Below are positions 8,420 to 15,927 of a stretch of 55,596 nt of DNA, piece by piece (position 1 is the first letter of the stretch; every line of letters begins with the position of its first letter). The notes under the pieces are model-generated. The model searched no databases. It was not told the origin of the DNA and saw only the letters and a list, made by a program, of their open reading frames with translations. Position numbers and translations under genes: made by a program. Source of the DNA: an uncultured Parolsenella sp. (GTDB taxonomy: Bacteria; Actinomycetota; Coriobacteriia; Coriobacteriales; Atopobiaceae); assembly GCF_934660935.1 (NCBI RefSeq), contig NZ_CAKUIH010000012.1, positions 1-55,596 of the forward strand. Direction: 5' to 3'.

Positions 8420-9223
8420 TTAAAGCAGCCCCGGCATTTCGTCTGCATCAACCTCGAGGCCGGGCTCGGCGCGGATGACCCTGCTTACGCCATGGGCTAG
8501 AAACGCGGAGACCTCCTCAGGGGTTGCGCCGGTGTCGGTGATGAGGGTATCGATGTCATCGACCGTGCCAAACGGGAAGCTTGAGGTCCGGCCAATCTTC
8601 GAAGAATCTGCCACGAGGAAGTGCTCGTCTGATTGGGAAAGCATGAGCGCGTTGACGACGGGCTCCGGGGCGGTTGCGGAGGTTATGCCATCGGCGACAG
8701 AGATGGCGGTACAGCCGAGGAAACACTTCTTCGCACGGATGCGCCGCACGTTATCCATAGCGATTTCTCCCGTCATTGAGGCGCGAGGCGGCCTAATCTC
8801 CCCTCCGGTGAGAAGGATGGAGAGAGCGGGGTGCTCGCCCATGAGGAGGGCCTTGCCGTTGTTGGTGACGACGGTGACGTCGCGTGCCTCAATGAAATCG
8901 ATGATGGAGAGAGCTGTCGAGCTGCCGTTGATGAATATGCAGTCGCCGTCGCAGACGTACTTTGCCGCTTCTCGGGCGATGGCTCGATTGGCTCTGACGC
9001 GCTGGGATCCTGATGGGCGCCCAAGTGGATTGAGGAGGGAGGCGCTTCCATGCTGGCGTGACAGGACATGGCGGCTCTCGAGCCAGTCGAGGTCACGCCT
9101 GATTGTGAGCTGCGACACCTCGAAGTGCTCTGCCAGCTCCGCCACGCTTGCTTGCCCGTCTCGCTCGAGGAGAGCCATGATGGCGTCTCGTCTTGCCGCT
9201 ACGAACGCATTGCTCCTTCGCAT
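8420..9223 (-). CDS. DeoR-family transcriptional repressor
   Basis: Sugar-phosphate-responsive repressor of 267 residues. The N-terminal DeoR helix-turn-helix is clear (VAELAEHFEVSQLTIRRDL, about residues 26-45). The C-terminal DeoRC sensor domain is complete, with FINGSSTALSII, VVTNNGKAL, LTGGEIR and VADSSKIGR. It is transcribed divergently from the PTS operon starting at 9629, the classic place for a local repressor, and the shared intergenic region carries matching inverted copies of an 11-mer close to both genes. The start is supported by AAGGAGAG at 9231-9238 on the minus strand. The effector is probably a phosphorylated sugar intermediate of the island (inference). Confidence 0.9.
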   Translation of the reverse strand: MRRSNAFVAARRDAIMALLERDGQASVAELAEHFEVSQLTIRRDLDWLESRHVLSRQHGSASLLNPLGRPSGSQRVRANRAIAREAAKYVCDGDCIFINGSSTALSIIDFIEARDVTVVTNNGKALLMGEHPALSILLTGGEIRPPRASMTGEIAMDNVRRIRAKKCFLGCTAISVADGITSATAPEPVVNALMLSQSDEHFLVADSSKIGRTSSFPFGTVDDIDTLITDTGATPEEVSAFLAHGVSRVIRAEPGLEVDADEMPGLL

Positions 9224-9628
9224 GGGGTCAGCTCTCCTTTTATGAACGTTCTAGGGGTTCGTTGATCATTCCGATCTATTTGATCGGCACAGGGGTGAGT
9301 TTACGAGAGAACAACCATAAAACACAACGACCAGATTCATAAATCGGTGAACGGCAGAATGAATATTCTTTTATGTGCGAGACGAACTAAGTATACGAAC
9401 GGAAGTTATAAATAATTTGTCGAATTATCAAAACGACGAACTATGTAATTCGAGATAAAAGCGTTGTTTAGCTGCCAAAATACTACCGGTCGCGGTTAAA
9501 ACACAGTCGCTTGGCGACGTGAATACCGTTCGTAAAAAAATAGTCGCCCTGATACCGATGGGTGTGGAAAAATCGTCTGCGTAACGTTCATAAGACGTAA
9601 ATGCGCGTCAATAAAGGAGGGCGAACGG
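9224..9628. promoter_or_regulatory. divergent control region between deoR-type gene and PTS operon
   Basis: This 405-base A/T-rich region has no gene. TTATGAACGTT (9240-9250) and its exact reverse complement AACGTTCATAA (9583-9593) lie next to the two divergent starts and are good operator candidates for the DeoR protein. ACGAACTA occurs at 9382-9389 and 9436-9443, ACGAAC at 9395-9400, and the inverted form CGTTCGTA at 9528-9535. TCGAATTA (9420-9427) and TAATTCGA (9446-9453) form another inverted pair. I could not assign -35/-10 boxes with confidence. An AAAGGAGGG ribosome binding site precedes 9629. Confidence 0.55.
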
Positions 9629-10081
9629 ATGCTAAGCGATCTTCTTGATCCGAGCCTGGTGCAGCTCAACGTTGAGGCTGCCGACTGGAAAGATGCCATC
9701 TACAAGGCCACCCAGCCCATGGTCGATGGCGCCAAGGTGACCGAGGGCTACGTTGCCGACATCATTAAGGGCAAGGAGGAGCTGGGCCCCTATTTCGTGC
9801 TGACCGAGCACGTCGCCCTTCCGCACGCGCGCCCCGAGTGCGGTGCCCTCGAGAGCGCCATCGGCATCGTCACGCTGAAGACGCCCGTCGAGTTTGGCTC
9901 CGAGGCCAACGACCCGGTGAAGTACCTCTTCCCGCTCGCGGCCAAGGACAGCGACGCGCACCTGAGCGCCCTGCAGTCCCTCGTCGAGCTGCTTGCTGAC
10001 CCGGATTTCTTCGATCAGCTTGACTCCGCCAACACGCCACAGGATGTCATGGACCTCGTCCATGCTAAGGAAGGGAAGTAA
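9629..10081 (+). CDS. PTS sugar transporter subunit IIA (mannitol/fructose/ascorbate type)
   Basis: Cytoplasmic phosphocarrier that takes a phosphate from HPr and passes it to IIB. At 150 residues it is a single EIIA domain of the fructose-mannitol fold; the phospho-accepting histidine is His66 in VALPHARPE. It is the first gene of a IIA-IIB-IIC set (IIB starts 3 bases after its stop), consistent with an UlaC/SgaA-like partner of the UlaA-type IIC at 10528. The ATG follows a strong AAAGGAGGG. It is probably controlled by the divergent DeoR-family repressor. Confidence 0.92.
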   Translation: MLSDLLDPSLVQLNVEAADWKDAIYKATQPMVDGAKVTEGYVADIIKGKEELGPYFVLTEHVALPHARPECGALESAIGIVTLKTPVEFGSEANDPVKYLFPLAAKDSDAHLSALQSLVELLADPDFFDQLDSANTPQDVMDLVHAKEGK

Positions 10082-10084
10082 CAA

Positions 10085-10375
10085 ATGTATCGTGCACTCG
10101 TCTGCTGCCGCGCTGGCATGGGCTCTTCGATGATGCTCAAGATCAAGTGCGATCAGGTTATCAAGGAGCACAACCTCCCCATCGAGACCGAGCACGGCAA
10201 CCTCGACTCCATCAACGGCTTCAACGGTGACCTCGTCATCACGATGAGCGACCTCACCGAGGAGCTCTCCCATGACTCTCGCGTCCCGTCTGCCGTGGGC
10301 ATCACGAACATCGTGAACAAGGGTGAGATCACCGAGAAGCTCACCGCTTGGGTTCAGGAGCACGACGCCAAGTAG
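10085..10375 (+). CDS. PTS sugar transporter subunit IIB (ascorbate/galactitol type)
   Basis: Small (96-residue) phosphocarrier that receives phosphate from IIA on a cysteine and transfers it to the incoming sugar. The N-terminus MYRALVCCRAGMGSS matches the CxxGxGSS phosphate loop of SgaB/GatB-like IIB proteins; Cys8 is the expected phosphorylation site. Start ATG at 10085, with GGAAGGGAAG upstream overlapping the end of the IIA gene. It is tightly coupled to IIA and separated from IIC by a structured 152-base spacer. Confidence 0.92.
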   Translation: MYRALVCCRAGMGSSMMLKIKCDQVIKEHNLPIETEHGNLDSINGFNGDLVITMSDLTEELSHDSRVPSAVGITNIVNKGEITEKLTAWVQEHDAK

Positions 10376-10385
10376 GCGTCTGAGG

Positions 10386-10473
10386 CCATCCGGCGCCGCA
10401 AGTCTTGTGCGTAACGCCCAAAGTTTGCGGCCGCCGGACCCATCGCACAAATCGTTTCGGCTTAGCCGGATGG
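10386..10473 (+). other. nested intergenic hairpin between IIB and IIC
   Basis: CCATCCGGC (10386-10394) can pair with GCCGGATGG (10465-10473). Overlapping this, CCGGCGCCGCAA (10390-10401) pairs with TTGCGG-CGCCGG (10425-10437) with one bulge. No T-run follows. Such a structure could stabilise the IIAB message or partly attenuate before IIC, altering the ratio of soluble to membrane subunits. Confidence 0.5.
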
Positions 10474-10527
10474 GTCAGAGCCCGTCCGTTAGGTAGTTTT
10501 GTCCAAATCAGCTGAGAGGAAATCAAC

Positions 10528-11841
10528 ATGCTTGATGCCATTCTCGCGCAGCTCAGGGACACGTCGGTGATTATGGGCGTCATCGCCCTCGTCGGTCTCC
10601 TGCTGCAGAAGAAGTCCGCGGTGGACGTCTTCTCCGGTACCGTTAAGACCATGATTGGCTTTATGGTCTTCAACATCGGCTCCAGTGCCATGAGCTCCCA
10701 GGTCACCGTCTTTTCTGACATGTTCAGCCGTGCCTTCCAGGTCTCCGGCGTTGTGACCCAGGTCGAGGTTGCGACCTCGCTCGCTCTCCAGACCTACGGC
10801 ACCGAGGTTGCCATGGTCATGGTTCTGGGCTTCATCATGAACCTGGTCTTCGCTAAGTTCACGAAGTTCAAGGCCGTCTTCCTGACCGGCCAGCACTTCC
10901 TGTACTTCGCCTGCGTCCTCGCCCTCGTCTTCATCTCCCTGGGCGCCCCGTTCATAGTCACCGTCATTCTCGGCGGCGTCATCCTCGGCTTCTGCGGCGC
11001 CGCTCTTCCGACGCTCTGCCAGCCCTTCGTCAACAAGCTCGTTGGCGATGACTCCATCGCTATCGGCCACTTCAACTGCATCGGCTATGCCTTCGCCGGT
11101 TACGTGGGCAAGCTCTTCGCCAAGAAGAGCGCCGATGGCGAGCTTGATGCTCCCCAGGCCGAGGAGAAGCAGCTCCCCGAGTTCTTCAAGCTCTTCAAGG
11201 ACTTCGTGTTCTCCGTCGCCCTGTTCATGATTGTTCTGTTCTACATCGTGACCATTGCCTGCCTCGTGACTGGCCACTTCGGTGATGAGCTCGCCTCCGG
11301 CAAGGCCTTTACGTCCTACTTCGGCAATGACCTTTGGTTCATCTGGCCGTTCCTCGCTGGCCTTCAGTTCGCTGCCGGCATGTCCGTCCTGATCTACGGT
11401 GTCCGTCAGTTCATCGCCGCCATCACCGAGGCCTTCGTCGGCATCTCCGAGAAGCTCATCCCCGACGCTCGCCCGGCCGTTGACTGCCCCGCCATCTTCC
11501 CGTTCGCCCCGAACGCCGTCATCATCGGTTTCATCGGCTCCTTCCTCGGCGGCCTCGTCGCCATGGCCCTCATGGTCGCCTTCCACAGCGAGACCATCAT
11601 GATCCCGGCTGCTGGCATCTGCTTCTTCTCTGGCGGCACCTGCGGCGTCTGCGGTTACGCCTACGGTGGCTGGAAGGGCGCTTTCCTCGGCTCCTTCCTG
11701 GTCGGCATCTTCCTGTGCGCTGGCCCGCTCGTGCTCTACCCGGCCTTCGCCCAGCTTGGAATTGCTGGCGCTTCCTTCCCGAACGTTGACTACAACATTG
11801 TCGGTTCGATCATCTACGAGATCGGTCACTTCTTCGCCTAA
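10528..11841 (+). CDS. PTS sugar transporter subunit IIC, UlaA/SgaT (ascorbate) family
   Basis: Integral membrane permease of the phosphotransferase system, 437 residues with about ten hydrophobic segments. Family landmarks include GLLLQKKSAVDVFSGTVKT near the N-terminus and AGICFFSGGTCGVCGYAYGG near residue 375. It belongs to the ascorbate-galactitol branch of IIC proteins. None of the ascorbate catabolic genes (ulaD, E, F, G) is nearby, so the substrate is probably not ascorbate itself but a related sugar or sugar acid. The ATG follows GAGAGGAAATC. It sits between IIB and a terminator-like hairpin at 11856. Confidence 0.9.
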   Translation: MLDAILAQLRDTSVIMGVIALVGLLLQKKSAVDVFSGTVKTMIGFMVFNIGSSAMSSQVTVFSDMFSRAFQVSGVVTQVEVATSLALQTYGTEVAMVMVLGFIMNLVFAKFTKFKAVFLTGQHFLYFACVLALVFISLGAPFIVTVILGGVILGFCGAALPTLCQPFVNKLVGDDSIAIGHFNCIGYAFAGYVGKLFAKKSADGELDAPQAEEKQLPEFFKLFKDFVFSVALFMIVLFYIVTIACLVTGHFGDELASGKAFTSYFGNDLWFIWPFLAGLQFAAGMSVLIYGVRQFIAAITEAFVGISEKLIPDARPAVDCPAIFPFAPNAVIIGFIGSFLGGLVAMALMVAFHSETIMIPAAGICFFSGGTCGVCGYAYGGWKGAFLGSFLVGIFLCAGPLVLYPAFAQLGIAGASFPNVDYNIVGSIIYEIGHFFA

Positions 11842-11855
11842 GATCTGCCGTTCTA

Positions 11856-11898
11856 GCGGCCCCGGGGTGGCACAACGCGTCGCCTCTCCCGGGGCCGC
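11856..11898 (+). terminator. 11-bp hairpin after IIC (attenuator or weak terminator)
   Basis: GCGGCCCCGGG (11856-11866) and CCCGGGGCCGC (11888-11898) are perfect complements. Only a short pyrimidine tail (CCCTTT) follows, so read-through into the downstream aldolase genes is likely. Confidence 0.5.
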
Positions 11899-11922
11899 GC
11901 CCTTTGACCTAGGAGCTATCTC

Positions 11923-12450
11923 ATGGCCGACAAAGACAACCAGCAGGAACGTGACGTTGAGCTGAGGATCGAGGAAGACCGCACCCGCCTGCTCGTGTGT
12001 GGGCTGGGCCTGCTTGTTCTCGTCTTCGCCATCCTGTTCGCGGCGGTCTGCGCCTACGCGCTTGCAGACGTCACGGGAAACATCGCGCTGTTGCTGGTCG
12101 TGGTTGTCGCCATCACCGCCGTTTGGTTCATCTCGAAGCGCATGGGCCGTTTGCTTGGCAAGTACGCCGCGCACGTCGGCGTCTGCGATTTTGGCACGAG
12201 CGAGCTCACGATTTACGAGAAGGCCGACGTAACAAAGGCCGTCGTCGTTCCCTACAAGCAGATCAAGGGCTATTCGATCGTGCATCAGGGTTCCTCGCTC
12301 AGACTGCTCCTTTGGGGTAGCTGGGTCACCCATCCTGCGGGCTACGAGTACGTGGGCATCACGAGGCCCTTCATGAAGGACACGCTCGATGACCTGGAGG
12401 GCCAGATCGAGGAGTGCATGGCTCGTCATCACGTAAAGAAGCACAAGTAG
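11923..12450 (+). CDS. small two-helix membrane protein of unknown function
   Basis: A 175-residue protein I do not recognise. A charged N-terminus of about 23 residues precedes two long transmembrane helices (about 24-50 and 52-72). The C-terminal half is soluble and beta-rich, with a W-containing segment near residue 125, and could be a small PH-like domain. It ends in a His/Lys-rich tail. It is embedded between the PTS permease and the aldolase genes on the same strand, which suggests an accessory role in uptake or signalling, but nothing in the sequence shows an enzymatic site. The ATG follows CTAGGAGC. Confidence 0.7.
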   Translation: MADKDNQQERDVELRIEEDRTRLLVCGLGLLVLVFAILFAAVCAYALADVTGNIALLLVVVVAITAVWFISKRMGRLLGKYAAHVGVCDFGTSELTIYEKADVTKAVVVPYKQIKGYSIVHQGSSLRLLLWGSWVTHPAGYEYVGITRPFMKDTLDDLEGQIEECMARHHVKKHK

Positions 12451-12551
12451 TAGTTAATTCGCATGGCCGGTTCCTGTCGGGCGCCAGGTCAAGCGCAGAC
12501 CGGTTGGCCGAGCACTCTCGCGAGCGCCAGGCCAAGTGAGAAGGAGAAAGC

Positions 12552-13448
12552 ATGGCAACGTTTAGCGGCGTCATCGTGCCGATGGTCACCCCGTTCAACC
12601 GTGACGAGAACCAGTCGATCAACTACGAGGCGGGCGAGCAGCTCGTGGAGAAGCTCATCGCCGGTGGCGCGAGCGGCATCTTCACCTTTGGCTCCAACGG
12701 CGAGTTCCACGTCTGCACCCCGGACGAGCGCATCGAGTTCTCCAAGTTCGTGATCGAGAAGGTCGCCGGCCGCGTGCCCGTCTACGTGGGTACCGGCGCC
12801 TGCTCCACGCACGATGCCGTCGAGATGTCCAAGCGCGCCGAGGCCATCGGCGCCGACGCTCTCTCCGTCATCAACCCGTACTTCATGGGCATCAGCGACG
12901 ACCAGCTCAAAGGCTACTTCGAGACCGTCGCCGCGAGCGTCTCCATTCCCGTGATGCTCTACAACATCCCGAAGTCCACGGGCAAGAACATTCCCGCCTC
13001 CGTCGTCGCAGAGGTCGCTCAGATCGACAACGTCCGCGGCGTAAAGGACAGCTCCGGCGACATGGAGAACCTCAAGAGCTACATCGAGGCCTCCGCTGGC
13101 CACGACGTCGACGTGATCGTGGGATCTGACGGCAAGATCTCCGCCGCCCACGCGCTTGGCGCCACGGGTGCGATCGCGGGCACCGGCAACCTCATCACCG
13201 AGGTCGTCGTCAACCTCTGGAAGGCCCTCGAAGCCGCTGACGACGCCGAGGCCCAGCGCCTGCAGGCTGAGGTCGAGCCGATTCGCGACATCCTTCACCT
13301 CGGTTCCACGCCTCAGACGCTCAAGCGCTCGCTCGAACTCGCTGGCTATCCCGTCGGCCCCGCCCGCTTCCCGGTCAACGAGGTCGCTGACGGCATCGAC
13401 GAGAAGATCATCGCGATGCTCGACCACTACGGTATCAGCCACGAGTAA
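12552..13448 (+). CDS. DHDPS-superfamily aldolase (not a true DapA)
   Basis: Class I pyruvate-type lyase of the DapA/NanA/KDG aldolase superfamily, 298 residues as expected. The Schiff-base lysine is Lys165 in RGVKDSSGD and the catalytic tyrosine is Tyr137 in MLYNIPKS. The substrate loop is GSNGE (47-51) where DapA has GTTGE. The DapA-specific arginine that binds aspartate semialdehyde (YNVPSRTG in E. coli) is replaced by serine (YNIPKSTG). It is therefore more likely a 2-keto-3-deoxy sugar acid aldolase or lyase releasing pyruvate than a lysine biosynthesis enzyme. It sits with PTS, KDPG-aldolase and transketolase genes, which supports a catabolic role. The ATG at 12552 follows AAGGAGAAAG. 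Confidence 0.88.
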   Translation: MATFSGVIVPMVTPFNRDENQSINYEAGEQLVEKLIAGGASGIFTFGSNGEFHVCTPDERIEFSKFVIEKVAGRVPVYVGTGACSTHDAVEMSKRAEAIGADALSVINPYFMGISDDQLKGYFETVAASVSIPVMLYNIPKSTGKNIPASVVAEVAQIDNVRGVKDSSGDMENLKSYIEASAGHDVDVIVGSDGKISAAHALGATGAIAGTGNLITEVVVNLWKALEAADDAEAQRLQAEVEPIRDILHLGSTPQTLKRSLELAGYPVGPARFPVNEVADGIDEKIIAMLDHYGISHE

Positions 13449-13598
13449 CACCACGGAGGGTTCCGAAGCCAGGGCGCTCATCGGAGCCTGACGTATGCGG
13501 CACGCCTGAATTGCAAGCCACGGGCGCGTTCGCGACACGGGTAGCCATCCGTGCGTCATCGAAGGGGAGGCGCGCGGGCAAGGATAGGGGAGTCAATC

Positions 13599-14243
13599 AT
13601 GAAGATGCAGAAGGCAGCCATTACTCAGGCCCTTTACGACACGTGCGCGTTTGCCGTCGTGCGCGTTCCCACCATCGAGCGCGGCCTCGAGATCGCTCGC
13701 GGCCTACTCGCTGGCGGCGTCAAGGCCATGGAGGTCAGCTACACGCTGCCCAACGCCGGCGAGGTCATCGCCGCCATCAAGGAGGAGTTCGGCGGCGAGA
13801 TGATCGTCGGCGCGGGTACCGTCATGGATCCCGCGACCGCCCGCATGGCCATCATGGCCGGCGCCCAGTTCATCGTTGCCAACTGCTACTCCGAGGGCGT
13901 CTCCGAGATCTGCAACCTGTATCAGATTCCCTATGCGCCTGGCTGCACCACGATGACCGAGGCTAACCACGCGCTGGCCACCGGCGCCGCCTTCGTCAAG
14001 TGCTTCCCGATCTCCAACGTCTATGGTCCGAGCCTCGTTGGCCTGTTCAAGACCCCGACGCCCTGGATGCCGCTCATGGCCTCTGGCGGAATTAACCTCG
14101 ATAACCTTCACGAGTGGATCGAGAAGGGCATCGACTGCGCCGGCATGGGTGGCCTGCTTACTAAGGGTTCCGAGGAGGAGATCGCCGCTAACGCCGCCGC
14201 CGTCCGCAAGATCATCGACGAGACGCGCGCCGCTGCCAACTAG
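13599..14243 (+). CDS. KDPG/KHG aldolase family protein
   Basis: Class I aldolase of the Eda family (2-keto-3-deoxy-6-phosphogluconate/4-hydroxy-2-oxoglutarate aldolase), 214 residues. The Schiff-base lysine is Lys134 in AAFVKCFP and the base glutamate is Glu45 in KAMEVSYTLP. The phosphate-site region is PGCTTMTE where typical Eda has a PGxxTPTE pattern, and TLRT is replaced by SYTL, so substrate preference may differ from KDPG. Such enzymes give pyruvate plus an aldehyde, commonly glyceraldehyde 3-phosphate. An upstream in-frame ATG at 13551 lacks a ribosome binding site; the ATG at 13599 follows GATAGGGGAG. It is the second pyruvate-type aldolase in the operon. Confidence 0.9.
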   Translation: MKMQKAAITQALYDTCAFAVVRVPTIERGLEIARGLLAGGVKAMEVSYTLPNAGEVIAAIKEEFGGEMIVGAGTVMDPATARMAIMAGAQFIVANCYSEGVSEICNLYQIPYAPGCTTMTEANHALATGAAFVKCFPISNVYGPSLVGLFKTPTPWMPLMASGGINLDNLHEWIEKGIDCAGMGGLLTKGSEEEIAANAAAVRKIIDETRAAAN

Positions 14244-14290
14244 TCTGAATCTCGGATATTTGGCTGGTGAACGCTGGGATGGATGATTAG

Positions 14291-14746
14291 ATGACGGTTG
14301 GCATGGACGCGTCGCAGGTCCTGTATGGGGCAAAGGCGGCTTCAAGGGAGGAGCTTCTCGCGCGATTGAGCGGGAAGGCGGTCGAGCTCGGGTTTGCCGA
14401 TGACGCCAACGCCGTGTATGAGGCCTTTCTCGAGCGTGAGGCTTTGGGCGCAACGGGCTTCGTGAGCGGGTTCGCGATTCCGCATGTCAAGTCTCCCGTT
14501 GTGAAGCGCCCCGGCGTCATTGCCGTGACGCTGGCCGAGCCGCTGTCATGGCCCTCGTACGACCATTCCGACGCGGGTACGGTCATCGCGCTGCTGATTC
14601 CTGAGGACGAGGCGGGGGAGACCCACCTCAATCTCCTCTCGCGCGCCGTTGCCATGATCATGGACGAGCGCATTCGCGAGCTTCTTGACGCCGCTGCGGA
14701 CGCCGGGCAGCTTGCGAGCGTGATTGACGAAGGCCTGAGGCAGTAG
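14291..14746 (+). CDS. second PTS subunit IIA (fructose type)
   Basis: EIIA domain of the fructose-mannitol family, 151 residues, with the phospho-accepting histidine at His65 in FAIPHVKSP. It differs clearly from the first IIA (9629) and has no IIB or IIC of its own here. It may serve the same IIBC as an alternative donor, or act as a regulatory IIA similar to PtsN. The start is uncertain: ATG 14291 has a weak GGGATGG upstream, and ATG 14303 is the alternative. It ends just before a double-hairpin terminator region. Confidence 0.85.
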   Translation: MTVGMDASQVLYGAKAASREELLARLSGKAVELGFADDANAVYEAFLEREALGATGFVSGFAIPHVKSPVVKRPGVIAVTLAEPLSWPSYDHSDAGTVIALLIPEDEAGETHLNLLSRAVAMIMDERIRELLDAAADAGQLASVIDEGLRQ

Positions 14747-14787
14747 ACCTTTGACGTGGCGATGCGCGGGCATCGGGCAAGAGGTCG

Positions 14788-14882
14788 CCGGCGCGGCCGA
14801 GGGAAAGGCCGCGTGCGCCGGTCCTTGAAAACGGAAGGCAAACAGATGAGGGGCGCTGCCCGCGGATGCGGTGGCGCCCCTC
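14788..14882 (+). terminator. double hairpin terminating the PTS-aldolase transcript
   Basis: Hairpin one: CCGGCG-CGGCC (14788-14798) pairs with GGCCG (14807-14811) and CGCCGG (14816-14821). Hairpin two: GAGGGGCGC (14848-14856) pairs with GCGCCCCTC (14874-14882). The rest of the 317-base gap before the transketolase (14883-15063) is A/T-rich leader with a possible -10 TACACT near 14994 and AAAGGAG before 15064. Confidence 0.55.
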
Positions 14883-15063
14883 GCTGCTTTCGCGGCAATT
14901 CTATGTAATTGATGGCTTTGTTAAGCCTTTCACCTGCAGCTTTATCGAAATTTCTTCCAAAAGAGCGATGGCGAGGGGTGCCGCATGGGATACACTGAGC
15001 GCGACGTTCCTCTGGAAAAGCAACGTTTAATTCTGTCGGTAACCATTAGACCAAAGGAGTCTC

Positions 15064-15927
15064 ATGGAAGAGAAGGAGCAGAAGGAGCTCGAACTGCTGG
15101 CGGCTAAGGTTCGCCGCGACGTCGTCGAGATGCTGCTGCACCGTGGCTACGGCCACCTGGGCGGCTCGCTCTCCATCGTCGAGGTCATGGCCGTTCTCTA
15201 CGGCAAGCAGCTCAAGCACGATCCCAAGAACCCCAAGTGGGAGGACCGCGATCGCCTCGTGCTGTCCAAGGGCCACGCCGGCCCGGCCTGGTACTCGGTT
15301 CTCGCCGAGCGCGGCTTCTTCGACCGCGACATGCTGTTCACCCTTAACGATGGCGGCACCAACCTGCCGAGCCACCCCGACCGCACCAAGACCCCGGGCG
15401 TCGACATGACCACGGGCTCCCTCGGCCAGGGCTGCTCCACCGCTGCCGGCATCGCCACCGCCCTCGCCAAGAAGGGCTCCGACGCCTACACCTACCTCAT
15501 CGTGGGCGACGGCGAGCTCAACGAGGGCCAGTGCTGGGAGGCCTTCCAGTACATCGCCAACTACAAGATGGACAACCTCATCGTCTTCATCGACGACAAC
15601 AAGCGTCAGCTTGATGGCTGGACCAAGGACATCATGAACCCGTTCGACTACGTCGCCAAGATGCAGTCCTTCGGCTTCTACACCCAGAAGGTCAACGGCC
15701 AGGACGTCGTGGCCGTCGACGCTGCCATCACCGAGGCCAAGCAGCACAAGGGCGAGGCCCTCTGCATCGTCCTCGACACCGTCAAGGGCGCTGGCGTCAA
15801 GGCTTTCGAGGAGATGGAGAGCAACCACGCTCCCAAGTTCAACACGCCTGAGCTCAAGAAGACCGCCCAGGATGCCGTTGACGCCCTGAACGCCCAGGTT
15901 GAGAAGCTTGAGGAGGAGATCGCCTAA
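15064..15927 (+). CDS. transketolase N-terminal (TPP-binding) subunit
   Basis: Alpha half of a split transketolase, 287 residues, carrying the thiamine diphosphate site: the GDGELNEGQ motif (about residues 149-157) and the closing N in DDNKRQ. The N-terminal segment (RRDVVEMLLHRGYGHLGGSLS) contains the conserved histidine near the substrate channel, and SKGHAGPAWY is also conserved. With the C-terminal subunit it transfers two-carbon ketol units between sugar phosphates. The stop overlaps the start of the partner gene (TAATG). Split transketolases are common in Gram-positive sugar catabolism clusters, including apulose pathways. The ATG follows AAAGGAGTCTC. Confidence 0.95.
   Translation: MEEKEQKELELLAAKVRRDVVEMLLHRGYGHLGGSLSIVEVMAVLYGKQLKHDPKNPKWEDRDRLVLSKGHAGPAWYSVLAERGFFDRDMLFTLNDGGTNLPSHPDRTKTPGVDMTTGSLGQGCSTAAGIATALAKKGSDAYTYLIVGDGELNEGQCWEAFQYIANYKMDNLIVFIDDNKRQLDGWTKDIMNPFDYVAKMQSFGFYTQKVNGQDVVAVDAAITEAKQHKGEALCIVLDTVKGAGVKAFEEMESNHAPKFNTPELKKTAQDAVDALNAQVEKLEEEIA

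Noticed and set aside
10489..12444. 651-codon acidic minus-strand frame opposite the PTS IIC gene
   Set aside because: Very Glu/Asp/Gly-rich shadow of a membrane protein gene; no start signal.
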